A stretch of DNA of 48,311 bases, taken from NCBI GenBank assembly GCA_001310555.1, contig BAXO01000041.1:1-48311 (forward strand), given 5' to 3'. Source of the stretch: Bacillus sp. JCM 19058. Lineage in GTDB: Bacteria > Bacillota > Bacilli > Bacillales_H > Bacillaceae_D. Of this stretch, positions 17,162 to 25,772 are shown piece by piece; positions within the stretch are counted from its first letter, which is position 1; every line of letters starts with the position of its first letter. The position numbers and the translations under genes were made by a program. Under the pieces are notes generated by a model. That model was not told the DNA's origin, did no database searches, and saw only the letters and a program-made list of their open reading frames with translations.

Positions 17162-18021
17162 ATGGATAACTGCATAATGAAAGCACTAGTATTTAACAAA
17201 CAAGCTCGTCTCCTGTTTATAGATAATACGAAATTAATTCAAGAAATTTGCAATAATCAAAAGGTGAACAAGCTCTTGAAAAGTACTCTAGGTAAGACGG
17301 TATCCGTTGCAAGCTTGATTTCGGGGACGTTAAAAGGAAATCAGAGAATGAGTCTTCTCGTGAGTGCAAGCAAATTAAAGTACAAAATCTTTGCTGATGC
17401 TGAAGCTTCGGGTAATGTACGTGGTTATTTAAGTGAGGGGTTGCTAAATGCTCCGGAAGATTATATAAATCAAATCACGATTGAGCAATTAATCGGGGAT
17501 AAAGGTTCGATTCAAGTAATGAAGGATTCAGGCACGCATCAAATGTTTACCGGTATTACGGATATGCCGTATCGGAATATCGTTGATGATGTATGCCATT
17601 ACTTTAAACAAAGCGAACAAACGTCTACCTACATCTCTGTAAACATCGTGTTTGATAGCGACCAGCGTATCAAGCTGAGTAACGGAATATTTATCCAATT
17701 ACTTCCCGGTGCTCCAAGTAATCTAATTGATCGAGCAAAGCGAGTGATAATTGAAAACCAGTGTAGTTTGACTAGGATTGAAAAGGATAAAACCTTTAAG
17801 GAAATCGTCCTTGGCTTATTTGATGATGCCGAGATCATTGGGAGCGATGCTGTGCAATTCTTTTGCGGATGCTCAAAACCAATGTTTTATGGCTCCTGCA
17901 ATCCTTAAGCAAGGAAGAGCTGACAGATGCGATTCGAAACGAAGAGCCAATTGAAACCGTATGCCATGTTTGTGGAAAAGTATATAGCTTTAATGTAAGC
18001 GAAATTAACCAGCTCCTATAA
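17162..18021 (+). CDS. hslO: Hsp33 redox-regulated chaperonin, frameshifted
   Basis: About 286 residues. Hsp33 is a cytosolic holdase switched on by oxidation of a C-terminal zinc centre. The N-terminal domain has 'TLGKTVSVASLISGTLKG', 'LVSASKLKYKIFADAEASGNVRGYLSEG' and 'DMPYRNIVDDVCHYFKQSEQ'. The four zinc cysteines are present as 'FFCGCSKP' (CxC) and 'VCHVCGKVYSFN' (CxxC), but lie in different frames. The break is near 17890-17895 at GGCTCCTG, where one more C would give 'YGLLQSLSKEELTDAI'. Unlike most breaks in this window it is not in a long A/T run. The start ATG 17162 follows GAAAGGAATTTG. Confidence 0.87.
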
Positions 18022-18079
18022 TGGTGACGGTAGCTAATAGCTTAGTGTTCGAATGAGCAAGGCCGTTCATATAAGTATA

Positions 18080-18116
18080 AGTGAAGTGGCAAAAGAAATA
18101 GAGGAGCCACTTCACT
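18080..18116. terminator. perfect 11-bp hairpin between hslO and the IS remnant
   Basis: AGTGAAGTGGC (18080-18090) and its complement (18106-18116) enclose a 15-base A-rich loop. It has no T tail on the plus strand. It may be a weak terminator for hslO or part of the transposase remnant's downstream end. Confidence 0.45.
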
Positions 18117-18163
18117 AGAAGGCTTACAATGGAGTCGGACATCACAGCTGTCCAACAGACTCA

Positions 18164-18960
18164 AGTTACTTTATAATTTTGTATGAATGAGAGGGGCGGT
18201 AATCCCATCGAAATAGAAGGTGGAATCGACAACGGACAGCTGCCTTAAAAGGCGGGCTCAAATCCATAACGACCACTTTCACATGGCCCTCATATGTTTG
18301 AAATAGTTCTTAATGGTTTTCTTTTTCCGGTTCGGCAAGATATCTATCGGCTCCTTCGTTTCTCCATTAGCAATGATCAATTGATATTTCCCTTCAAGGG
18401 TATCTCCTTTATACTCATCGATGGCAATCACCTGAGGCAATTCCCGAACGTCCGCGATTTCCTTTACGGCCAATTGGTCAAACCAGCGCATGATGGTGGA
18501 GATCGACGCCCCGAATTGCTCGGACACCTCATTGAATGTCTTCGCTTTGACTGTCCGAAGAGTTACCGCCTGATTCCATTCAACCGATAGCTGCTTATAC
18601 CAACGAACAATAGGATTCGATTCTGCAACTCGCTTCCCATGGGGGCAAGCAATTCTACGCTTTTTATGAACAGCAACCGTTCAAACCACTTTAGGTGTTT
18701 GATCTTTTGGATGCGGTAATTCATGAATCGGGACAACTGTGTAACTTTACTTCCATCTTTACATGAAGGGCTATACGGTCTTCCACTTCTTCTACTTTTG
18801 TAATTAGTACATCTTTTACGCCAGGGATTTTGGTAAAATTCATTTGCACGCAACTCCAATCTTTACTTGTTTCTCGACAATTCAAGTATAAAAGATTTGG
18901 ATGTTTGCGTGTGTTTTTATGTGCAGATTGTCTGGTAAACCCAACTTTTAGTATAGAGCC
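18164..18960 (-). mobile_element. ISL3-family IS remnant with broken, truncated transposase
   Basis: On the minus strand a transposase begins at ATG 18843 ('MNFTKIPGVKDVLITKVEEVEDRIALHVKMEV'), continues with 'YRIQKIKHLKWFERL', then 'TVKAKTFNEVSEQFGASISTIMRWFDQLAV' and 'PQVIAIDEYKGDTLEGKYQLIIANGETKEPIDILPNRKKKTIKNYF' (first catalytic Asp), and ends after 'VVVMDLSPPFKAAV' (second Asp region). At least four frame changes occur, and the C-terminal half with the third acidic residue is gone. The likely outer end is GGCTC reading inward from 18960, as in ISL3 inverted repeats; the opposite end has been lost. It is an immobile relic. Confidence 0.75.
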
Positions 18961-19089
18961 ATTTTTTTTACCTCAATTGTTCCTCGATTCCAAAATATAT
19001 TGTAGAGCCTAAAAAAAATGTAATTGTTAGCACATATATTGAAAAATCCTTACAAATTTATTAGAATGTTTAAAACCGGGGGGATTCAT

Positions 19090-19454
19090 ATGAAAAAAAA
19101 CGTTAGTGATTCTCTGCATTTTAGCATTAATACTTATTTTTACATTATGGGAACAAATTTATTATAATTTAATCTTCGACACTAAAATAATAAATAATCC
19201 TGAAAATTACATAACCTCGATAAATTACGAAAAAGAAAAGCTTGGAGAAGCTCTAATTACCCCTGAAGAAATTGAATTGAAAACAACTTACACAGGGGAG
19301 CGCATTTTTATTACTAAAGCGTTCGTCAATTTTGAACTAGAAAAATATTTCTAACTAAAATTTTTAAAAAAAAGAAGGTTTTAATAATTGGGAATTAGAA
19401 ACCGTTCCGTTTACACCAGATGAATACATAGATTTTATTGAATGGATGAAATAA
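19090..19454 (+). CDS. small membrane-anchored hypothetical protein, frameshifted
   Basis: Not a family I recognise. A GGGGGG ribosome site precedes ATG 19090. Removing one A from the A8 run gives a start 'MKKTLVILCILALILIFTLW', a single membrane anchor. The chain continues with 'FDTKIINNPENYITSINYEKEKLGEALITPEEIELKTTYTGERIFITKAFVNFELEKYF', and after a second A-run near 19370 'EGFNNWELETVPFTPDEYIDFIEWMK' and a stop. That makes about 118 residues. The coding pattern is convincing (acidic, amphipathic, charged tail). It is low GC and sits in an accessory stretch beside an IS relic. Confidence 0.5.
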
Positions 19455-19843
19455 TAGAATGGGCTTATAAAGGTAACAAGAGGGTGGTGAGTAATAATTT
19501 GTGAGACACTTTTTAGAACGCGGTAAGTTTTTCTTCCATATCGCCCAAAACTCTTAATGTCATAAGACATGCTCACATTTTTCTTGTTACACCCTCAATA
19601 TTAGCTATTACTATAAGGTACACTAAAATATTGTAGTATCGTAACGGGCGAAGGTTTGAACGAATTTACAAAAGTTTCATTTTTTTTCTCGCGAATTTAC
19701 GTCTCTAATGTCTAATGAAACATACACAACAATGGCTATTCTCTTTGTTTATTTTAACCTGTTAGGTTGATTTCAGTCTACTTCGTAATTATACAAGATT
19801 TATAAAAGTTATCAAAGGATTGCTAACATATCTCAACTTTTTC
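19455..19843. other. intergenic region with nested inverted repeats
   Basis: No gene. GTAACAAG (about 19474-19481) pairs with CTTGTTAC (about 19583-19590) across roughly 100 bases. Inside this lies a 14-base palindrome, ATGTCATAAGACAT (about 19557-19570). The whole could fold into a branched structure or hold operators. Confidence 0.35.
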
Positions 19844-21517
19844 TTAATAATTATTTAACAGGGATATGTACAGATAGATAAGGAATAATGAATCAGAGTC
19901 GTTATCGTTTATTTCCATATTAACTGAACCACCTTCATTCATAAAAGGTTCGGCATATTTCTTATCGAAATCAGGCTCTTCTAACCCTAAATGTTTTATG
20001 GATCTTAGAATTTGATACAATGAAACAAAATCTAAGCTTGATTTATTCTCCTCTAAAAATGTCACCAATTCAACATTCAACTCTTCTTTGTTAATCAATT
20101 CAAACCCCATGACTTTATCTATCATTATAAAATGTTGGATAGCATCAGCGTCATTACCAGTTACATAGGGTAAATTTTGCTCAATTATGTCTTTCATCAA
20201 GCTCTTTACATCATCGTCTAAATCATATTGAATTAATTCACTACATAAAACAATTGATTCTAATTCTTGAAATATTCCTGATGACTGATATAAGGATTCT
20301 ATTTCTACATCATGTTCATCAATTTCCAAGAAAGAGTTCTCAAAATTTTTAATTTCATCTTTTAGAAATATAATGTCTTCTTTACTAATCTCTTCATCTT
20401 GACTCTTTATTTGTATTAAGGCGCTCGTTCGGAAAGTCCAATTTAATTCTTTTAAATTGTATTTTATGGTATTTCCAGCTAACTCTTTCAAAGAGGTTAA
20501 AACTTGGTCAGCCATTATTGTTTCTGTAATTGTACCCGAAGGTATATTTGACATATCTACTAAATAACCATAGTTATTCTCATGTCTATTTAATATTTCG
20601 TACAATACATCCGCAAAATAGTTTTTCCTATCTATAAGATCAAGAATCACCACGGCTAAAAAGGTACCTAAGTTACCATAAGCGTATTGATTAACGTCCA
20701 TTGAAAATCCATCATTAGTCAAATATGATTCGATATAATTTATCACTGATCCCGTATCTATTTCGTTACCCAAATAATAATTAATATTAATAAGATAGTA
20801 TAAGTCGATAAGATAAACACGGTCTTTTCTAGAAAGTATATTCCTTAATTCATCTATGTAATACTGTTGTTCTTTATCTAAATCTATATTATCAAGGCCT
20901 AGTGAATTTTCGATTTTTAATAATGAGACGATCGATCCCTGATCTTCCTTAAATTCACTCTGTTTCCCTATAATCCATTGTTCGATAGCATCAATTACTT
21001 CTCTACTTAGATACTCATTATGAAGCTCGACAATGAAATAAATTTCATCCAGTTTTTGGGGAGATGGCTTTTCATCATCATTAAATATTTTTTTTCGATT
21101 TCAGAGTTGTAATCTAGTTGTTCCGTATAATTACTATTGTATTTGAACATCAAGTAATCGTGAATATACTTTTCAACGCCATCAGTTTCTTCTGTAGTTC
21201 TTAATATTTCAATCAATTGCTCTGAATTAATCTCAAATCTAAGTAAATCAGCAATCTCTGTATAACGCCATATATCTGAAACAGATACGTTTGGCTCAGT
21301 TGAGTAATCAAAATACAACTTATCATCATATCCAGATGACACTTTTTTTAATAGTTTTATTTATCCAATCCTCACTCAAAGCATTTTCTGTTTTTAATGA
21401 TCGGCTTTCTTCACTTTCGAAATATTGCTCTATATTAAATGTCGAATCGGAAGTATCGCAAGCAGGTAAAACCAATGCCATAAGTAAAGAAAACACAATA
21501 GATCTTGTACGAAACAT
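19844..21517 (-). CDS. large lipoprotein of unknown function, frameshifted
   Basis: Reconstructed length is about 557 residues. ATG 21517 follows an AGGGGGC ribosome site and a lipoprotein signal 'MFRTRSIVFSLLMALVLPAC' (lipobox L-P-A-C). The mature part is acidic, helix-rich and low GC, with no family I recognise. Segments read 'IWRYTEIADLLRFEINSEQLIEILRTTEETDGV', 'HNEYLSREVIDAIEQWIIGKQSEF' and 'YGYLVDMSNIPSGTITETIMADQVLTSLKELAG'. This pattern of repeated helical pairs suggests an alpha-solenoid. Frame breaks fall in T runs near 21345 and 21085. It follows the secreted protein gene by about 60 bases on the same strand, so the two probably form a transcription unit and may act as a pair on the cell surface. 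Confidence 0.65.
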
Positions 21518-21578
21518 GTCTATAGCCCCCTTTTGTATAGACGTACCCAAGACAGCCAATCTTGGGTACGTCAACTTC

Positions 21579-22269
21579 TTAAGCGAAATAGTTAACCGAT
21601 GTTCTGATCGTTGAAGATCCTACATTGCTAAAATTCAAAAATGATTCAACCCCGAACCTAAAGTGAATATTAGTTACATTCTGAAGTCTAACTTGATTAA
21701 AATGAGCTTGAGCATATTCTCTGGTTGAATAGTTAGTTTGATCATTTGCAATAGTAACTGTTGAACTAAATGGCGACCACCCAGCTCCACCTGTTGAAAT
21801 ATTAACATTTATTCCTAAAGACCTAACATCAACTGTAGCTCTTGCAAGAATTGGATTTGCATTACTATTGTTCTTTATAAAGGCTGTGTATCCCCATCCC
21901 CTATACTGGTTTTGATATAATGATCTCCAGAAACCAGGGTTTTCCTGATTAACATCAATTACACTTGCACCTTCATTATTATGTGAGAAGCTATTGCTAT
22001 TATATTTATGACTATTAATGCTAGCATCTAAAGAGGAAGTATCATCAACCGATGTGTAACCGTCTACATTATTACCATTTACTTCACCATTTAATTTATA
22101 TAATGTTTCCTTGACTTCTTGAGGCATCAAATTTTCATCAATACTTTCTATATATTCTGAATTATTAAAATTTTATCCCTCGCTTGAAGCTGTTGCTGCA
22201 TCTGTTACTAACCAAGATAATCCCAGAACCAAAATTCCTAATGCATACTTAAAATAATTTTTTTTCATA
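21579..22269 (-). CDS. secreted protein of unknown function, interrupted by an in-frame stop
   Basis: About 229 codons. A start at ATG 22269 with AGGAG upstream gives a signal peptide 'MKKNYFKYALGILVLGLSWL' ending near 'DAATASSEG'. Next comes an in-frame TAA (near 22176), after which the same frame stays open to 21579. The mature part has a Ser/Asn/Asp-rich linker ('VDDTSSLDASINSHKYNSNSF'), then an aromatic, beta-rich domain ('FWRSLYQNQYRGWGYTAFIKN', 'STGGAGWSPFSSTVTIAND', 'VTNIHFRFGVESFLNF'). I do not recognise the family; a small secreted toxin or adhesin-like beta protein is possible. A one-base change would restore the frame, so it is either a sequencing error or a recent nonsense mutation. 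Confidence 0.55.
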
Positions 22270-22619
22270 AATTCACATTTCTCCTTTTTTTAATTTTTTT
22301 TAAATCAGCGATCCTCCTTTTAATATATTTGATATTTTTTGTAATATTCTTCTTGTTGTTATGTATTATTATATAACAATTTTTTTAACAAATTTTAAGT
22401 TCCATTTATTGGTTTTTATATTTTTTTTTTTATTTTTTTTCATATTCTAACATATTTGATACGGATTAATAATTTAACTCCTATGCTTTCCAATGGGTTC
22501 AGTGCATAAAAAGGAAACATCCCCAAACAGCGAATGAGTTAAGTATCCGCATCTGGTGAGAGGTTCCCTATCCCTATTATACGGCGAAGTGAGCGATTTA
22601 TATGATTTGATACCTACTT
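22270..22619. other. AT-rich intergenic region
   Basis: This holds long T runs (22286-22300 and 22420-22440) and the promoter side of the secreted-protein gene. TAATAT and TTATATAAC-like boxes are present, but I cannot choose a promoter. No gene is seen. Confidence 0.35.
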
Positions 22620-23000
22620 ATTGATTTGAAGCGTTGTTTTCAGAGATTGATATCGACCCGATTCTTGCCGTAGTCTTCAAGAAGTCCTCTTCCGGCTGAC
22701 CTACGAGGTTAAATTATACGACCATGATTTATTCACTTATTATCCTTTATGTTGAGGGTTTACCTACGATCAAGGTCCCTAATTCGACGACTCAAAACCG
22801 ATCCATAGTTCTGGTTTGACTATGGGTTTTCGCAGGCGGATACGACTCACTTTGAAGCATGGGACCGAATCTCAGCTAACACAAGTCGTCTCTATACCTG
22901 ACCCCAAAAACGAGGGCGCAAATCCGACCTGCGTCACTATACCGTACCTGTCCGAGATTCCAAGGCATGGAAGACCACGTCTATTCCTTAAAGAGAAACT
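22620..23000 (+). pseudogene. IS1182-family transposase scar with internal deletions
   Basis: Fragments of one transposase appear in order. 'FSEIDIDPILAVV.KKS..GRPTRLNYTTMIYSLI' is the N-terminal region, and 'IRRLKTDP.FWFDYGF' carries it on. The next fragment is 'DTTHFEAWDRI' with 'PQKRGRKS', and 'DLRHYTVPVRDSKAWKT' is the C-terminal region. At least two internal deletions bring distant parts of the protein together, several stops interrupt it, and the catalytic core is absent. I match it from memory of IS1182-type elements common in Bacillus. No terminal repeats are visible. Confidence 0.7.
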
Positions 23001-23082
23001 GCTTTATGAAATTGATTCGATAAGAAATCATAAAATTTGCGTGAATGAATTCCCATTTAGGTATAGACCTGTCAAGCTCGAA

Positions 23083-23145
23083 GCGTCCAGCAACTAACAA
23101 ACTTCCTTTGTCTCTGTACGATAACTTAACATCAGCTCCTAACCT
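23083..23145. repeat. interspersed repeat, copy C (partial)
   Basis: About 60 bases matching the core of copy A: GCGTCCAG, CAGCAACTA.CAAACTTCCTT, TCTCTGTACGATAA and AACATCAG, after which similarity stops. It directly abuts the IS1182 scar. Confidence 0.6.
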
Positions 23146-23403
23146 CCTTATGTCCTCTCATTTAACTAATTAATCCTCTTTGAGCAAATTCTTTAACTAG
23201 ATGCTAATAATACGGGTTCATTAACATCAATTTCAGCATACTCGGGAAAAAGCGAGACTCCAATGAGATAAGGGTATTGCTACTGATAGAAGCTTCACTT
23301 GATTTTTAGTAAAAAGGTTTTGAAAAGGTATGCTGTTGTACACGACAGTATTAGATCGAAATTATGGTAAAATAAACCTACAATAAAGCGGGAGGCTGGA
23401 TGA

Positions 23404-24011
23404 ATGAAAATTTCTGAGCTTAACCCAAACCAACTGACAGACGAACAAATGACAGCCTTATTGTTTAAAGGCATGAAAGATGATCTGGAGAAAGGCGATT
23501 GTATCTTTGTATTTGGGAGCAAAAGTTCCGTTCGATATCGATTACCAGAGGCGCTACAATTGTATAAGGATGGGCGAGCCAAAGTTATTTTGTTCTCGGG
23601 AGGAGTTATTTGGGACGGGAATGCTTTGCCTGAAGCGGAATTATTGAAAAATAAGGCAAAAGAGTTAGGAGTACCAGACAGAGATTTATTAATAGAAAAC
23701 GTGTCCACGAATACAAAGGAAAATGTACTCGCCTCATTATTTGTTCTCGATCGCTTTTTTTTCAGCTGCACAAATTAAAAAGGCTTTTAATCGTAACGAC
23801 GAACTACCATATGCGCAGAGCTTACTTAACTTTAAAAACGTATATGCCAAGCTGGATTGAGTATTCGCTTTGTCCAGCTCAGGATCAAGTAACAAAAGGG
23901 GATAATTGGTTCTTATTTGAAAAAGGGAGACAACGAGTCGAAGGTGAATCAAAAAGATTGCTGAACTATATTAAACAGGGGGCCATCATTGATGACGATT
24001 TCCCTTTATGA
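23404..24011 (+). CDS. YdcF-like (DUF218) protein, frameshifted
   Basis: About 202 residues from ATG 23404. DUF218 hallmarks are 'DCIFVFGSKSSVRYRLPEALQLYKDGRAKVILFSGG', 'ELGVPDRDLLIENVSTNTKENVLAS', and, after a frame break at the T8 run near 23754, 'LLIVTTNYHMRRAYLTLKTYMP'. The family (YdcF, SanA, ElyC) has a Rossmann-like fold, and some members act in envelope synthesis; biochemical function is unclear. This one has no membrane anchor, so it is probably cytosolic like E. coli YdcF. DUF1801 and GNAT genes follow on the same strand. Confidence 0.8.
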
Positions 24012-24062
24012 ACAAGATAATTTGAAAAACATGCAAAAACGAACGAAAGAGAGGGTATCGTT

Positions 24063-24497
24063 ATGGCGTACGAACTGAAAACAAAGGAAACGGACAGCAG
24101 CGTCATTGAGTTTATCGAAAAGGTAGAAAACGTAAAAAAGCGTGAGGACGCCTATCAATTACTAGATATTTTTACCGAGGCGACTGGTTATCAAGCTAAA
24201 ATGTGGGGTCCTAGTATTATCGGGTTTGGGAAATATCATTATAAGTATGCATCTGGTCACGAAGGCGATGCACCATTAGTCGGCTTCTCGCCTCGGAAAG
24301 CGAAAATCAGTTTGTACTTTGCAACAGGTGATACGAAGCGCGAGGATTTGTTGAAGGACTTTGGAAAACATACGACAGGAAAGGCGTGTGTGTATATTAA
24401 TAAGGTGGCCGATATTAATATTGATGTGTTGAAAGCATTAATTAATCAGTCTGTCGCTTTTTTTGAAGAAAGCGTATCCGAGTTAATTGTTCAGTAA
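24063..24497 (+). CDS. DUF1801 domain protein
   Basis: Intact, 144 residues. 'DSSVIEFIEKVENVKKREDAYQLLDIFTEATGYQAKMWGPSIIGFGKYHYKY' and 'VGFSPRKAKISLYF' are characteristic of DUF1801/YdhG-like proteins, which share a fold with frataxin-like and related small domains. The function is unknown; such genes are common solitary genes in Bacillus. ATG 24063 follows GAGAGGG. Confidence 0.85.
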   Translation: MAYELKTKETDSSVIEFIEKVENVKKREDAYQLLDIFTEATGYQAKMWGPSIIGFGKYHYKYASGHEGDAPLVGFSPRKAKISLYFATGDTKREDLLKDFGKHTTGKACVYINKVADINIDVLKALINQSVAFFEESVSELIVQ

Positions 24498-24610
24498 CCG
24501 TATGCGATACAGCAAAAATCGGATGAAACAGCTTTAGGATACTGAGGCCGGTTTTAAAAGAAATACGACTCAATTTTATATGCAGCTATGATATGAGGAG
24601 GGGTGAAGAA

Positions 24611-25330
24611 ATGAATAATCAGGAGGGAAACAAACAATCTGCTCATGAACTGATGTCACTTCATATTGACTCGCTTTTTACACACGATCAGAGTCTGCGA
24701 CTGCATACGATTAACGAGCCGTGGCCAGGCAATGCTTCTGCACCTAGGTTATTCTTAGGGCGGACGATAGAGGGAACGAACATTTGCCGATTTCGGTATG
24801 ATGTGCAGGATGCTCTCGTTGAGCAGATAGAAGGATTGTGCGCAGATGAACCACCTACAAATGATTTCCAGAAGGAGCCGAAGCATTTTGACAAATATAT
24901 GAGTCTTCTTCAAGGAAAACAGTTTACGATGGGACCTTGTTTTCTCATTCCGATTGAAGCGACGCCGTCGGTAGAAGTAGTCAGGATTACAAGCGATAAA
25001 AACATTGAGCTCTTGCAAGATGGGTTCGAGCAAATGATTCCGGAAGTCGATGACGCGCAGCCCTTTGTTGCGATCGTACGCGAAAATCGGACTGTCTCGA
25101 TCTGTCGCAGTGTTCGCATTACGCACCGGGCACACGAAGCAGGACTAGAAACATTGAGCTCGTTTCGTGGAAGAGGGTATGCCGCTGAAGCCGTGGCTGG
25201 GTGGGCCAAGGCGGTGCGTCAACTCGGATGTACTCCATTATATAGCACTTCTTGGGACAATCTGGCATCACAAAGCGTGGCAAGGAAGTCGTCAGCGGTC
25301 TTTTACGGGGCGAGCTTCACAATCACTTGA
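24611..25330 (+). CDS. GNAT-family N-acetyltransferase
   Basis: About 239 residues from ATG 24611; GAGGAGGGG at 24595-24603 decides the start. The acetyl-CoA loop is 'SSFRGRGYAAEAVAGWAKAVRQLG' (R-x-x-G-x-A), followed by 'TPLYSTSWDNLASQSVARKSSAVFYGASFTI', typical of RimJ/FR47-like members, where the last strand is usually 'LGF.Y'. The N-terminal 150 residues form a separate domain ('LFTHDQSLRLHTINEP', 'CFLIPIEATPSVEVVRIT') seen in other Bacillus GNATs of this size. The substrate is unknown. Confidence 0.8.
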   Translation: MNNQEGNKQSAHELMSLHIDSLFTHDQSLRLHTINEPWPGNASAPRLFLGRTIEGTNICRFRYDVQDALVEQIEGLCADEPPTNDFQKEPKHFDKYMSLLQGKQFTMGPCFLIPIEATPSVEVVRITSDKNIELLQDGFEQMIPEVDDAQPFVAIVRENRTVSICRSVRITHRAHEAGLETLSSFRGRGYAAEAVAGWAKAVRQLGCTPLYSTSWDNLASQSVARKSSAVFYGASFTIT

Positions 25331-25446
25331 CCTTGTTTAAGTTTAGTTGAACTATTTTTGTTAGTTAGCTCGGTTCTTGTCAGCTAATAAAGTTGTAACA
25401 TCAATCAATTTCATCAGATATTAATCGCACAAAAGCAGGGGGAACG

Positions 25447-25527
25447 ATGCTCGAAGAACTTGTTTCCGAAACCGAAATGCTTTTGGAACAATGTAAAATG
25501 TCTGCATTTTTTACCATCAGAATATGA
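25447..25527 (+). CDS. possible 26-codon small ORF
   Basis: ATG 25447 lies seven bases after AGGGGGA and reads MLEELVSETEMLLEQCKMSA then six more residues and a stop. It may be a real micropeptide or the start of a truncated gene. I know no homologue. The rest of 25331-25772 holds only the terminator at 25575 and the GH95 ribosome site. Confidence 0.25.
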   Translation: MLEELVSETEMLLEQCKMSAFFTIRI

Positions 25528-25574
25528 ATGAAGATTATAAACGTAAACAAATGAAAATTATCTCTACAACACAT

Positions 25575-25615
25575 ATCTCGCCCTATAGACTGAAGTCTTG
25601 GAGCGAGATTTTTTT
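25575..25615 (+). terminator. rho-independent terminator
   Basis: ATCTCGC (25575-25581) pairs with GCGAGAT (25603-25609), with a nested AGACT/AGTCT stem inside and TTTTTTT after. It separates the GNAT region from the carbohydrate locus. Confidence 0.8.
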
Positions 25616-25772
25616 ACATCAGTTATTGGTATTAATAATTGTGTTGGCTTCATTATAAGGCAACAACTTAAAGGGATTGTCATGGTTACAACGAATAGAA
25701 TTAATGAGGTCTAGCAAAGGTGAATCAAAATGTAAGGGTTGTCATTATATTAAGTAAAGGGGAGGGGATACG

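Noticed and set aside
21579..22269. Lactococcin 972-like bacteriocin
   Set aside because: The protein is too long, lacks the family's pattern, and the neighbour lacks the multi-span membrane protein and ATPase of that system.
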